From Gilvimarinus sp. 2_MG-2023 (GTDB taxonomy: Bacteria; Pseudomonadota; Gammaproteobacteria; Pseudomonadales; Cellvibrionaceae), in assembly GCF_030547685.1 (NCBI RefSeq), contig NZ_JAUOQM010000005.1, positions 72,313 through 136,312 of the forward strand: a stretch of 64,000 bases of DNA, in the 5' to 3' direction. Positions within the stretch are counted from its first letter, which is position 1, and each line of letters starts with the position of its first letter. Under the pieces are notes generated by a model. The model ran no database searches. It saw only the letters and a program-made list of their open reading frames with translations, and was not told where the DNA came from. Position numbers and translations under genes: made by a program. This document shows positions 28,400-36,223 of this stretch, piece after piece.

Positions 28400-29362
28400 A
28401 TGAGCTTATCGATCGGCATTGTGATGGACCCCATCGCAAATATTGCCTACTACAAAGACACTACCCTCGCCCTGATGTTGGCCGCTCAAGCGCGCGGCCA
28501 CAAACTCTACTACATGGAGATCACCGATCTCTATCAGTCTCAAGAGCAAGCCCGGGCCAGCATGTGCCCGATCGAAGTGTTCGACAACGGCGATTGCTGG
28601 TACAAACTAGGCCCAGTAGCCGATCGCCCACTGGGTGAATTAGACGCCATTTTGATGCGTAAAGACCCGCCCTTTGACACTGATTATATCTATAGCACGT
28701 ATTTGCTTGAGGCTGCCCAAAGACAAGGGGCGCTGGTGGTCAACAACCCACGAAGCCTGCGCGACTGCAACGAAAAAATGTTTGCCACCCAATTTCCTCA
28801 ATGCTGCCCACCGATGATTGTCAGCGCGCAAATGCAGCAGCTAAAAGCCTTTCATCGCGAGCATGGTGACGTCATTTTCAAACCTCTAGACGGCATGGGC
28901 GGCAGCAGTATCTTCCGCTGTAAAGGTGATGATCCCAATGTCGGCGTTATCTTAGAAACACTGACCAATCACGGCCAGCACCTAACCATGGCGCAAAAGT
29001 TTATTCCCGAGATCAGCAACGGCGATAAACGCATACTAGTGGTAAATGGCGAGGCCATCCCCTACGCCTTGGCGCGCATCCCCGCCGAAGGCGAAACCCG
29101 CGGCAATCTTGCTGCAGGCGGGCGCGGCGTGGCACAGCCTTTAACCGAACGTGATTACTGGATAGTCGATCAAGTCAAAGACTCCTTAGTAGAGCGCGGC
29201 CTGTATTTTGTTGGCCTAGACGTGATCGGTGACTACCTAACCGAAATTAATGTCACTAGCCCCACTTGTGCTCGCGAGATCGACCAGGCCTACGACACAG
29301 GCATTGGCGAGAAGTTAATCCAGTCGATTGAAAACAGCCTTAAAGCGATCCCGCACACATGA
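28400..29362 (+). CDS. gshB: Glutathione synthetase
   Basis: 320 residues, the standard length. An ATP-grasp enzyme that joins glycine to gamma-glutamylcysteine. Conserved stretches are GIVMDPIANIAYYKDTT (N-terminus), MRKDPPFDTDYIYSTYLLE, IFKPLDGMGGSSIFR and GLDVIGDYLTEINVTSPT. Its stop overlaps the tonB start by ATGA, giving gshB-tonB3-yqgE-ruvX as one transcription unit, the same order as in Pseudomonas. Confidence 0.97.
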   Translation: MSLSIGIVMDPIANIAYYKDTTLALMLAAQARGHKLYYMEITDLYQSQEQARASMCPIEVFDNGDCWYKLGPVADRPLGELDAILMRKDPPFDTDYIYSTYLLEAAQRQGALVVNNPRSLRDCNEKMFATQFPQCCPPMIVSAQMQQLKAFHREHGDVIFKPLDGMGGSSIFRCKGDDPNVGVILETLTNHGQHLTMAQKFIPEISNGDKRILVVNGEAIPYALARIPAEGETRGNLAAGGRGVAQPLTERDYWIVDQVKDSLVERGLYFVGLDVIGDYLTEINVTSPTCAREIDQAYDTGIGEKLIQSIENSLKAIPHT

Positions 29363-30270
29363 GCAGTCAAGCCCAGGTTGCGGTTGGCATCGACACCAGT
29401 GTTAAATCAGCGGATCGGCTGAGCTTTACCGTTTTTATTGCGGTTATTGCACATGCCATGCTGATTTTTGGTCTCAGCTTTACCATCCCCAAACCGAGCG
29501 ATGCGGCCCCCACGCTGGAAATTACACTGGCCACCCACAGCACCGAAATCGCCCCGGAAGACGCCAACTTTCTCGCTCAGCACAACCAGGAGGCCAGTGG
29601 CACCGAGCTGGCTAACGAGCAACTTACGACCGATCAGCAGGCCGATTTTGCCGCCCCCACGGTGAATGACATCAATCCCATGGCGCAAGTACAGGCCGCC
29701 GATCAAACCGCCGATCAGCTCACCCAAGTCATCACCACTCAGGGTGAGTCTTCTCGCAACGTACAAAAACACAATGATGATATCAGCGAGCAACAAGAAC
29801 AGGCGCGCGAAGGGCTGCCCGAAGAGCAACCGATGATTACCCCCGAAATCGCCAGCTTGCAAGCCAAGCTGGATCGTCAGCGCCAAGAGTACGCCAAGCG
29901 CCCTCGCGTACGTCGACTCACCTCGGTAGCCACCAAAACCGCCCCCGAGGCCGCCTATTTATTGGAGTGGGGCCGCAAGGTTGAACAGGTGGGCAACGCC
30001 AATTATCCCCAGCAGGCCCTCAGTCAGGGCATCACCGGCAAGCTGCGCATGACTGTCACGCTAAACGCCAATGGCACGATTCGCGATTTAGAGTTATCTG
30101 AGTCTTCTGGCGTAAGCATGCTCGACCAGGCCGCCTTACAAATCATTCGACTGGCCGCGCCCTTTGATCCCATTCCTGCCAGCGTGCGCGAAAAGTTTGA
30201 CCAGCTGCAAATCATCCGCACCTGGAGCTTTGAGATCAATGGCCTATCGACGGCTGCAACCTCCGACTAA
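29359..30270 (+). CDS. tonB3: TonB-family energy transducer (TonB3-like)
   Basis: 303 residues. One N-terminal transmembrane anchor (about 24-46), a long periplasmic spacer, and a C-terminal TonB domain (about 210-296: YPQQALSQGITGKLRMTVTL, LDQAALQIIRLAAPFDP). The spacer is rich in Gln, Glu and Ala, with few of the Pro-Lys/Pro-Glu repeats of ordinary TonB. The place next to gshB and pilG matches P. aeruginosa tonB3, required for twitching motility. It may also serve the TonB receptor at 44.2 kb, which cannot be judged from sequence. Confidence 0.88.
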   Translation: MSSQAQVAVGIDTSVKSADRLSFTVFIAVIAHAMLIFGLSFTIPKPSDAAPTLEITLATHSTEIAPEDANFLAQHNQEASGTELANEQLTTDQQADFAAPTVNDINPMAQVQAADQTADQLTQVITTQGESSRNVQKHNDDISEQQEQAREGLPEEQPMITPEIASLQAKLDRQRQEYAKRPRVRRLTSVATKTAPEAAYLLEWGRKVEQVGNANYPQQALSQGITGKLRMTVTLNANGTIRDLELSESSGVSMLDQAALQIIRLAAPFDPIPASVREKFDQLQIIRTWSFEINGLSTAATSD

Positions 30271-30351
30271 TAAGCGACCGGCTCTTTTCTCGCCGCCGCC
30301 CGGGCCTAGATATCCCTTGAGTTTCCAACCCACAGCCCCCATATTCACGCC

Positions 30352-30957
30352 ATGACGAATACAACATCAAGCAACACCCCCAACACCTCAAGCTTCGAGC
30401 TAGGCTCCCTGCGCAATCAATTTTTGATTGCCATGCCCGGCATGGAAGACCCCAACTTTATTCACAGTGTGACTTACATTTGTGAGCACTCCGACGATGG
30501 CGCTATGGGCTTGGTTATCAATCTGCCAATGGACATTACCTTGGCGGAAATTTATCAACAATTAGGCCTATCCTGTGACGACACATCCGCCCAGAGTACT
30601 GCTCTGGCCGGCGGCCCAGTCGGCGCTGAGCGCGGGTTTGTACTGCACCCCAATTTAGAACAACAGCGCTGGCAATCCACCACGTCCATTTCACCCCAAA
30701 TCGCCCTGACCGCCTCAAAAGATATTCTCGAATCCATGAGTCGCGGTGAAGGGCCCGAGCACTATATCGTGGCGCTGGGTTACGCGGGCTGGGAGCAGGG
30801 CCAACTAGAGCAAGAGATTGCCGAAAACGCCTGGCTGACCGTGCCCGCAGATGATCAAATTTTATTCCACACCCCCGCCGAACAACGTTGGTCTGCCGCC
30901 GCTCGCGATCTGGGCATTGACCTTAACCTGATTTCCAATAGCGTCGGTCACGCCTAA
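30352..30957 (+). CDS. yqgE: YqgE/AlgH family protein
   Basis: 201 residues, full length. Family motifs are NQFLIAMPGMEDPNFIHSVTYICEH, GLVINLPMDITLAEI, GGPVGAERGFVLH and ALGYAGWEQGQLEQE. The biochemical role is unresolved; AlgH was linked to alginate regulation in Pseudomonas. The stop overlaps the ruvX ATG by one base. Confidence 0.94.
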   Translation: MTNTTSSNTPNTSSFELGSLRNQFLIAMPGMEDPNFIHSVTYICEHSDDGAMGLVINLPMDITLAEIYQQLGLSCDDTSAQSTALAGGPVGAERGFVLHPNLEQQRWQSTTSISPQIALTASKDILESMSRGEGPEHYIVALGYAGWEQGQLEQEIAENAWLTVPADDQILFHTPAEQRWSAAARDLGIDLNLISNSVGHA

Positions 30958-31385
30958 TGGCAGACAATATCAGTCTTATGGCCTTCGATTATGGTCTGCG
31001 CAGTATCGGTGTGGCCGTAGGTCAAACCGCCACCGGCAACGCCTCCGCCCTAACCGAACTGCGGGCCCGCGATGGCATCCCCAACTGGGATGAGATCAAA
31101 CAACTGCTCGATGAATGGCAACCGGATTTAGTACTGGTGGGCTTGCCGCTGAATATGGACGATACGGAAAATGATTTTTGCCCGCGCGCACGCAAATTCG
31201 CCAATCGTATTCACGGCCGCTTCGGCCACCGGGTAGAAATGGTTGATGAGCGGCTCTCCAGCGTGGCCGCCAAAGAAGAACACCTCGCCGCAGGCGGCTC
31301 CACCCACTTTCGCAGCGACCCGGTAGACGCCATCGCGGCGAGGATTATATTGGAGACGTGGCTGGGCGAGAACACTGAACACTGA
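30957..31385 (+). CDS. ruvX: Pre-16S rRNA nuclease / Holliday junction resolvase-like YqgF
   Basis: 142 residues, RNase H fold. Catalytic acids are D11 in LMAFDYGLRSIGVAVG, the Glu in VDERLSSV and the Asp in DPVDAIAARIIL. YqgF trims the 5' end of 16S rRNA precursors. The last codons (GENTEH) and the stop lie inside a heptamer tandem repeat, so the C-terminal tail may vary between strains. Confidence 0.94.
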   Translation: MADNISLMAFDYGLRSIGVAVGQTATGNASALTELRARDGIPNWDEIKQLLDEWQPDLVLVGLPLNMDDTENDFCPRARKFANRIHGRFGHRVEMVDERLSSVAAKEEHLAAGGSTHFRSDPVDAIAARIILETWLGENTEH

Positions 31386-31405
31386 ACACTGAATGCAGAA
31401 TGCAG
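31371..31405. repeat. Heptanucleotide tandem repeats across the ruvX stop codon
   Basis: Three exact copies of AACACTG (31371-31391) followed by two of AATGCAG (31392-31405), a related heptamer. The ruvX stop TGA is at 31383-31385, within the second and third units. Seven is not a multiple of three, so a copy change shifts the reading frame at the C-terminus. Confidence 0.95.
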
Positions 31406-31457
31406 TTGTATTAATGCTTCTTGTAACGAGCCAAGAAACTTACCGCTGATCGTCAAA

Positions 31458-31491
31458 CCAAAGGGCGCCCCTTTAAAGGGGCACCCTTTGG
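31458..31491. terminator. 34-bp palindrome between convergent ruvX and pilU
   Basis: A near-perfect inverted repeat centred on TTTAAA: CCAAAGGGcGCCCC on the left mirrors GGGGCaCCCTTTGG on the right, with one mismatched pair. It could act as a bidirectional terminator or be an extragenic palindromic element. A second, smaller stem (GGGGGC / GCCC around TTC on the minus strand, near 31515-31530) lies just after the pilU stop. Confidence 0.6.
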
Positions 31492-31529
31492 CCTTCTGCG
31501 TACTGCGTTCCGCTAAGGGCGAAGCCCCC

Positions 31530-32675
31530 TTAAAACATCCGCCCCCCACGCCCGCTATCTTCTTCCTCCATGGATAAACTATCGGCCGCGTTGGATAAGT
31601 AGGTGGCATCCGTTTCTGAACCGAGTTTGATCATCAAACGCAGGTCGTTGGGTGAGTCGGCGTGCGCCAAGGCGTCTTCGTAGGTAATTTCACCGCCGTC
31701 GTATAGGCTGTACAACGCCTGATCAAAGGTTTGCATGCCCAGCTCGGTGGATTTTTTCATCAATTCTTTTAGTTCGCCCACCTCACCTTTGCGAATCAAA
31801 TCCGACATCAAGGGTGTATTGAGCAGCACTTCCAAACAGGCCCGGCGGCCCTTGCCATCCGGCGTTGGAATCAGCTGCTGGGCCACAATACCGCGCAAGT
31901 TAAGCGACAAGTCCATCCACAATTGACGGTGACGGTCGGCCGGGAAGAAGTGAATAATACGGTCCAGCGCCTGGTTGGCATTGTTGGCGTGCAAAGTACA
32001 CAGGCACAAGTGACCAGTCTCGGCAAAAGCGATGGCGTGCTCCATGGTTTCGCGCGAGCGGACCTCACCAATCAAAATCACATCCGGCGCCTGACGCAGG
32101 GTGTTTTTCAGTGCCACCTCAAACGAGTCCGTATCAATTCCCACCTCGCGCTGGGTAATAATACAACCCTCGTGCTGGTGGATAAATTCAATGGGGTCCT
32201 CGATTGAAATAATATGCCCTTTGGAGTTGCGATTGCGATGGCCAATCATCGACGCCAGCGAGGTGGACTTACCGGTACCGGTTGCCCCCACAAACATGAC
32301 CAACCCGCGCTTGGTCATGGCCAGCTCTTTAATAACCTCAGGCAAATTTAAATCATCAATCTTAGGAATCTGCGTTTCAATGCGACGCAACACCATACCT
32401 GCCAAATTGCGCTGATAAAAAGCACTGGCCCGGAAACGACCAATACCGCGGGCACTAATGGCAAAGTTAAGCTCTTTAAATTCTAGAAATTCTTTGCGCT
32501 GCTTTTCGTTCATGACTGACAGCACCAGCTCGCGCGCTTTTTCCGGCGCCAGCGGCGTTGCGGTGGCCGGCACCACTTTACCGTGCAGCTTGATAGATGG
32601 CGGCACACCAGCGGTCACAAATAAGTCCGATGCGTTCTTATCCACCATCAATTGTAATAATCGATCGAAATCCAT
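31530..32675 (-). CDS. pilU: Type IV pilus retraction ATPase PilU
   Basis: 381 residues. A PilT/PilB-type secretion ATPase with Walker A GATGTGKST (130-138), an Asp box near SIEDPIEFIHQHEG, Walker B ILIGEVRSRETME and the His box TGHLCLCTLHANN. The longer C-terminus, Asp/Glu/Ser-rich (SMEEEDSGRGG), and the pairing with PilT mark it as PilU, which assists PilT-powered retraction. It lies 84 bp downstream of pilT. Confidence 0.95.
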   Translation of the reverse strand: MDFDRLLQLMVDKNASDLFVTAGVPPSIKLHGKVVPATATPLAPEKARELVLSVMNEKQRKEFLEFKELNFAISARGIGRFRASAFYQRNLAGMVLRRIETQIPKIDDLNLPEVIKELAMTKRGLVMFVGATGTGKSTSLASMIGHRNRNSKGHIISIEDPIEFIHQHEGCIITQREVGIDTDSFEVALKNTLRQAPDVILIGEVRSRETMEHAIAFAETGHLCLCTLHANNANQALDRIIHFFPADRHRQLWMDLSLNLRGIVAQQLIPTPDGKGRRACLEVLLNTPLMSDLIRKGEVGELKELMKKSTELGMQTFDQALYSLYDGGEITYEDALAHADSPNDLRLMIKLGSETDATYLSNAADSLSMEEEDSGRGGRMF

Positions 32676-32759
32676 AATAGGAACCCAAATATTTTATGTT
32701 TTCTCAACGACTTAAGCGCTGGCGGTGTACCTTGCACAACGCTTGAGCTTCCTGCGTTC

Positions 32760-33794
32760 TTAGAAATTTTCCGGCATCTTGGCTTTTTCTTTAGCCGCCT
32801 CGCGGGAAATAATACGGCGCGCCACCATGTCTTCCAAACATTGATCCATGGTCTGCATACCGACCGATGCCCCGGTTTGAATAGCCGAGTACATCTGCGC
32901 CACTTTATCCTCACGGATCAAGTTACGAATAGCTGGGGTGCCACGCATAATTTCATGAGCCGCAACCCGACCGCCGCCATTTTTCTTCATCAGCGTTTGC
33001 GAGATCACCGCCTGCAGTGATTCCGACAACATGGAACGCACCATGGCCTTTTCATTGGCAGGGAATACATCCACTACCCGGTCGATGGTTTTAGCCGCGC
33101 TGGTGGTGTGCAAGGTGCCAAACACCAAGTGGCCCGTCTCGGCCGCTGTGAGCGCCAACCGAATGGTTTCTAAGTCACGCAGCTCACCCACCAGAATAAT
33201 ATCCGGATCCTCACGCAACGCCGAGCGCAAGGCTTCACTAAAGCCGTGGGTGTCGCGGTGCACCTCACGTTGGTTGACCAAGCATTTTTTTGACTCGTGA
33301 ACAAATTCGATCGGATCCTCAATGGTCAAAATATGTTCGTATTTGTTGTCATTGATGTAATCCATCATCGCCGCCAGGGTGGTGGACTTACCAGAACCGG
33401 TAGGTCCGGTCACCAAAACCAAGCCGCGCGGCACCGAACTGACGTCGCGAAACACTTGCCCCATACCCAACTCTTCCATGGTGAGCACCTTGGAAGGAAT
33501 GGTACGGAATACTGCGCCGGCACCGCGGTTTTGATTAAAAGCGTTTACCCGAAAGCGGGCGACGCCTGGCACTTCGAATGAAAAGTCCGTTTCCAGAAAC
33601 TCCTCAAAGTCTTTGCGTTGCTTGTCATTCATGATCTCGTAGATCAAACTATGCACCTGCTTGTGATCCATGGGGGGCAGGTTAATCCGCCGCACGTCCC
33701 CATCGACACGAATCATGGGCGGCAAGCCGGCCGAGAGGTGCAAATCTGAGGCGCCTTGTTTGGCGCTGAAGGCGAGGAGCTCCGTGATATCCAT
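32760..33794 (-). CDS. pilT: Type IV pilus retraction ATPase PilT
   Basis: 344 residues, standard length. Walker A is GPTGSGKST (130-138), the Asp box TIEDPIEFVHE, Walker B ILVGELRDLETI, the His box TGHLVFGTLHTTSAAKTIDR, and the C-terminal AIRNLIRE motif required for retraction is present. It depolymerises pilin during twitching. It is divergent from yggS, as in Pseudomonas. Confidence 0.97.
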   Translation of the reverse strand: MDITELLAFSAKQGASDLHLSAGLPPMIRVDGDVRRINLPPMDHKQVHSLIYEIMNDKQRKDFEEFLETDFSFEVPGVARFRVNAFNQNRGAGAVFRTIPSKVLTMEELGMGQVFRDVSSVPRGLVLVTGPTGSGKSTTLAAMMDYINDNKYEHILTIEDPIEFVHESKKCLVNQREVHRDTHGFSEALRSALREDPDIILVGELRDLETIRLALTAAETGHLVFGTLHTTSAAKTIDRVVDVFPANEKAMVRSMLSESLQAVISQTLMKKNGGGRVAAHEIMRGTPAIRNLIREDKVAQMYSAIQTGASVGMQTMDQCLEDMVARRIISREAAKEKAKMPENF

Positions 33795-33882
33795 ACAGCT
33801 AAACCCTTAATATTGTTCAATTGTTGTTAATGCTGCGCACATTATTATGATATGCCAAGCGCGGGCAAATGTCGGGAACCAA

Positions 33883-34617
33883 ATGCACAAGATAGACGAG
33901 AAGCTCGCCAATGTCACCGCTCGATTAACACAAGCCGCTCTGCAAGCCCATCGCAGCGATGCGGATATTGCCCTGATCGCGGTCAGTAAAACACAACCGG
34001 CCGAGTGTTTACGCCAAGCCTACCAAGCCGGCCAGCGCCGATTTGGCGAAAATTATCTACAGGAGGCGCTAGACAAACAACAGGCACTGGCGGACTTACC
34101 CGATATCGAATGGCATTTTATCGGCCCCATACAATCCAACAAAACCCGCGCCATTGCCGAGCACTTTGCTTGGGTGCACAGTGTCGATCGACTCAAAATC
34201 GCCAAGCGCCTCAGCGAACAGCGCCCGGTCACTATGCCAGCTTTGAATATCTGTCTGCAGGTTAATATAGACGGTGAAGACAGCAAATCCGGTGTGACGC
34301 CCGAACAACTGCCTGCCCTCGCCCGCGAGGTGAACGCTCTGCCCAATATTCACTTGCGCGGCCTTATGGCGATTCCCGCCCCCCAGTCAGATGCTCACAA
34401 ACAGCGGGAAAGCTTTATCCGCATGCATCAATTGCTGGTAGCGCTGAATGAGACCAGCTCCGAAGCCCCAACCGGCAAGGGGCCACTAGACAGTTTATCG
34501 ATGGGAATGTCCGCCGACCTAGAGGCCGCCGTTAGCGCGGGCACCACAATGGTCCGTATCGGCACCGATATTTTTGGCCCGCGCGCGACACCCCCAACCA
34601 CCCCCCCGCACAAATAG
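33883..34617 (+). CDS. yggS: YggS-family PLP homeostasis protein
   Basis: 244 residues from the ATG at 33883, which opens the conserved MHKIDEKLANVTARL. A single-domain alanine racemase-like TIM barrel; the PLP Lys is in IALIAVSKTQPAE. Other motifs are FGENYLQEALDKQ, WHFIGPIQSNKTR and SMGMSADLEAAVSAGTTMVRIGT. It buffers pyridoxal phosphate and has no known enzymatic reaction. It is followed 10 bp later by proC. Confidence 0.94.
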   Translation: MHKIDEKLANVTARLTQAALQAHRSDADIALIAVSKTQPAECLRQAYQAGQRRFGENYLQEALDKQQALADLPDIEWHFIGPIQSNKTRAIAEHFAWVHSVDRLKIAKRLSEQRPVTMPALNICLQVNIDGEDSKSGVTPEQLPALAREVNALPNIHLRGLMAIPAPQSDAHKQRESFIRMHQLLVALNETSSEAPTGKGPLDSLSMGMSADLEAAVSAGTTMVRIGTDIFGPRATPPTTPPHK

Positions 34618-34627
34618 GTTATACCTA

Positions 34628-35443
34628 ATGATTAAAAACATAGCATTTATCGGCGCCGGCAATATGGCCGGCGCTATTATCAAAGGCTTACTGGCACAGA
34701 AATACCCATCCGAGTCTATCCGCGCCACCACTCGCAGCGCCGAAAGCGCCGAGCGAGCCGCCGCGCAACTGGGGATTCACACCTCTACTGACAACCTCAG
34801 CACCTGCCAGTGGGCCGATGTAATCGTGCTCGCGGTTAAACCGCAAATGCTGCAAGCGACCTGTGCATCCCTGCGTGGCGCGCTGGATCAACAACTCATC
34901 ATGTCGGTCGCGGCTGGCATTGATACCGCCACCCTCGGGCGTTGGCTGGACGGTGATTTCGCCATTGTGCGCAGCATGCCCAACACCCCCTCTCAGGTTG
35001 GCGTCGGCGCCAGTGGCCTGTTCGCTAATGCCAAGGCCAACCGCGACGACTTAGCCTTTGCCGAACAAATCGCCAATGCCACTGGGCTGTGTGTGTGGGT
35101 AGAAGATGAAGCTCAAATGCACGCCGTCACCGCTGTTTCGGGCTCGGGCCCGGCCTATTACTTCTTGTTTATGGAGGCGATGATCGACGCCGGCGAAAAG
35201 CTCGGTCTCAGCCCTGAAACAGCGCGCCAACTCACCCTACAAACGGCATTGGGGGCCGCCACTTTGGCCGGCCGTGCTGATGTGCCGGTGGGTGAGTTAA
35301 AACGACGAGTCATGTCGCCCGGAGGCACTACCGAGCGGGCCATAAATGCGTTTGAGACGGGCCATTTATCCGCACTGGTTGATACAGCCATGAACGACTG
35401 CGCCAAACGCTCACAAAGCCTATCCGATGAGCTGGCAAAATAA
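34628..35443 (+). CDS. proC: Pyrroline-5-carboxylate reductase
   Basis: 271 residues from the ATG at 34628 (MIKNIAFIGAGNMAGAII, the NAD(P) Rossmann start). C-terminal signature VTAVSGSGPAYYFLFMEAMIDAGEKLGL and SPGGTTERAI. Catalyses the last step of proline synthesis. An upstream in-frame start lies inside yggS and was not used. Confidence 0.97.
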   Translation: MIKNIAFIGAGNMAGAIIKGLLAQKYPSESIRATTRSAESAERAAAQLGIHTSTDNLSTCQWADVIVLAVKPQMLQATCASLRGALDQQLIMSVAAGIDTATLGRWLDGDFAIVRSMPNTPSQVGVGASGLFANAKANRDDLAFAEQIANATGLCVWVEDEAQMHAVTAVSGSGPAYYFLFMEAMIDAGEKLGLSPETARQLTLQTALGAATLAGRADVPVGELKRRVMSPGGTTERAINAFETGHLSALVDTAMNDCAKRSQSLSDELAK

Positions 35444-35493
35444 GATTTTGCCCCAATATCACTTAAACCGTGCCCAATTACTGAGGAGAGACA

Positions 35494-36081
35494 ATGAACA
35501 CCATGCAGGAAATGCTGGTCTACCTAATTCAAACTCTGGGGTCGCTGTACATGCTAATTGTACTACTGCGCTTTTTGCTGCAGTTGACACGCGCCGACTT
35601 CTACAACCCAATTTCTCAGGGCATCGGTAAGGCTACCAACCCATTATTACTGCCATTGCGCCGGGTTATTCCCGGCATTTACGGCATCGACATGGCATCT
35701 TTAGTGTTAGCCATGTTGCTGCAGTGGGTTGCTGGGCAGTTAATTTACTTAGTGGCTGGCCAGGGTTTGCTTAACCCACTGGTGGTCATCCCTATGGGGC
35801 TAATTGGCATTTTAAAAATGCTGGTGCAAATCTACTTTGTTGGCATGATCGTCTATATCGTCGCCAGCTGGATCGCGCCCTTTAGCCAGAATCCGGCGCT
35901 TTTATTAGTGCGCCAACTGGTGGAGCCGGCCATGGCACCGCTGCGCAAAATCATCCCCGCCATGGGGCCGATTGATATCTCACCGATCTTTTTCTTTTTG
36001 ATTCTCAATCTGTTTAACCAGTTTTTGATTCCGGCACTGGCCGGCCTTCTGGGCGTGAGAGGTCTATTGCTGGGGTTTTAA
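35494..36081 (+). CDS. yggT: YggT-family membrane protein
   Basis: 195 residues with two YGGT repeats (about 5-90 and 100-190), each with hydrophobic helices and a conserved arginine-containing loop (LRRVIPGIYGIDMASL; LRKIIPAMGPIDISPI). An integral inner-membrane protein often encoded after proC. The family is linked to osmotic or ion stress and its mechanism is unknown. Confidence 0.92.
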   Translation: MNTMQEMLVYLIQTLGSLYMLIVLLRFLLQLTRADFYNPISQGIGKATNPLLLPLRRVIPGIYGIDMASLVLAMLLQWVAGQLIYLVAGQGLLNPLVVIPMGLIGILKMLVQIYFVGMIVYIVASWIAPFSQNPALLLVRQLVEPAMAPLRKIIPAMGPIDISPIFFFLILNLFNQFLIPALAGLLGVRGLLLGF

Positions 36082-36223
36082 CGCCACCATAATAGACCGA
36101 TAATCCCGCAAATTGTCCCGCCAGTCCTGTCATTTAGGCTAAAAACTGGCTGACAGGGGCAATTTGCGCTTTAATAGCGAACACGGTCACGTTTGGGCGA
36201 AACCACGGGAAAACACTAATAAC

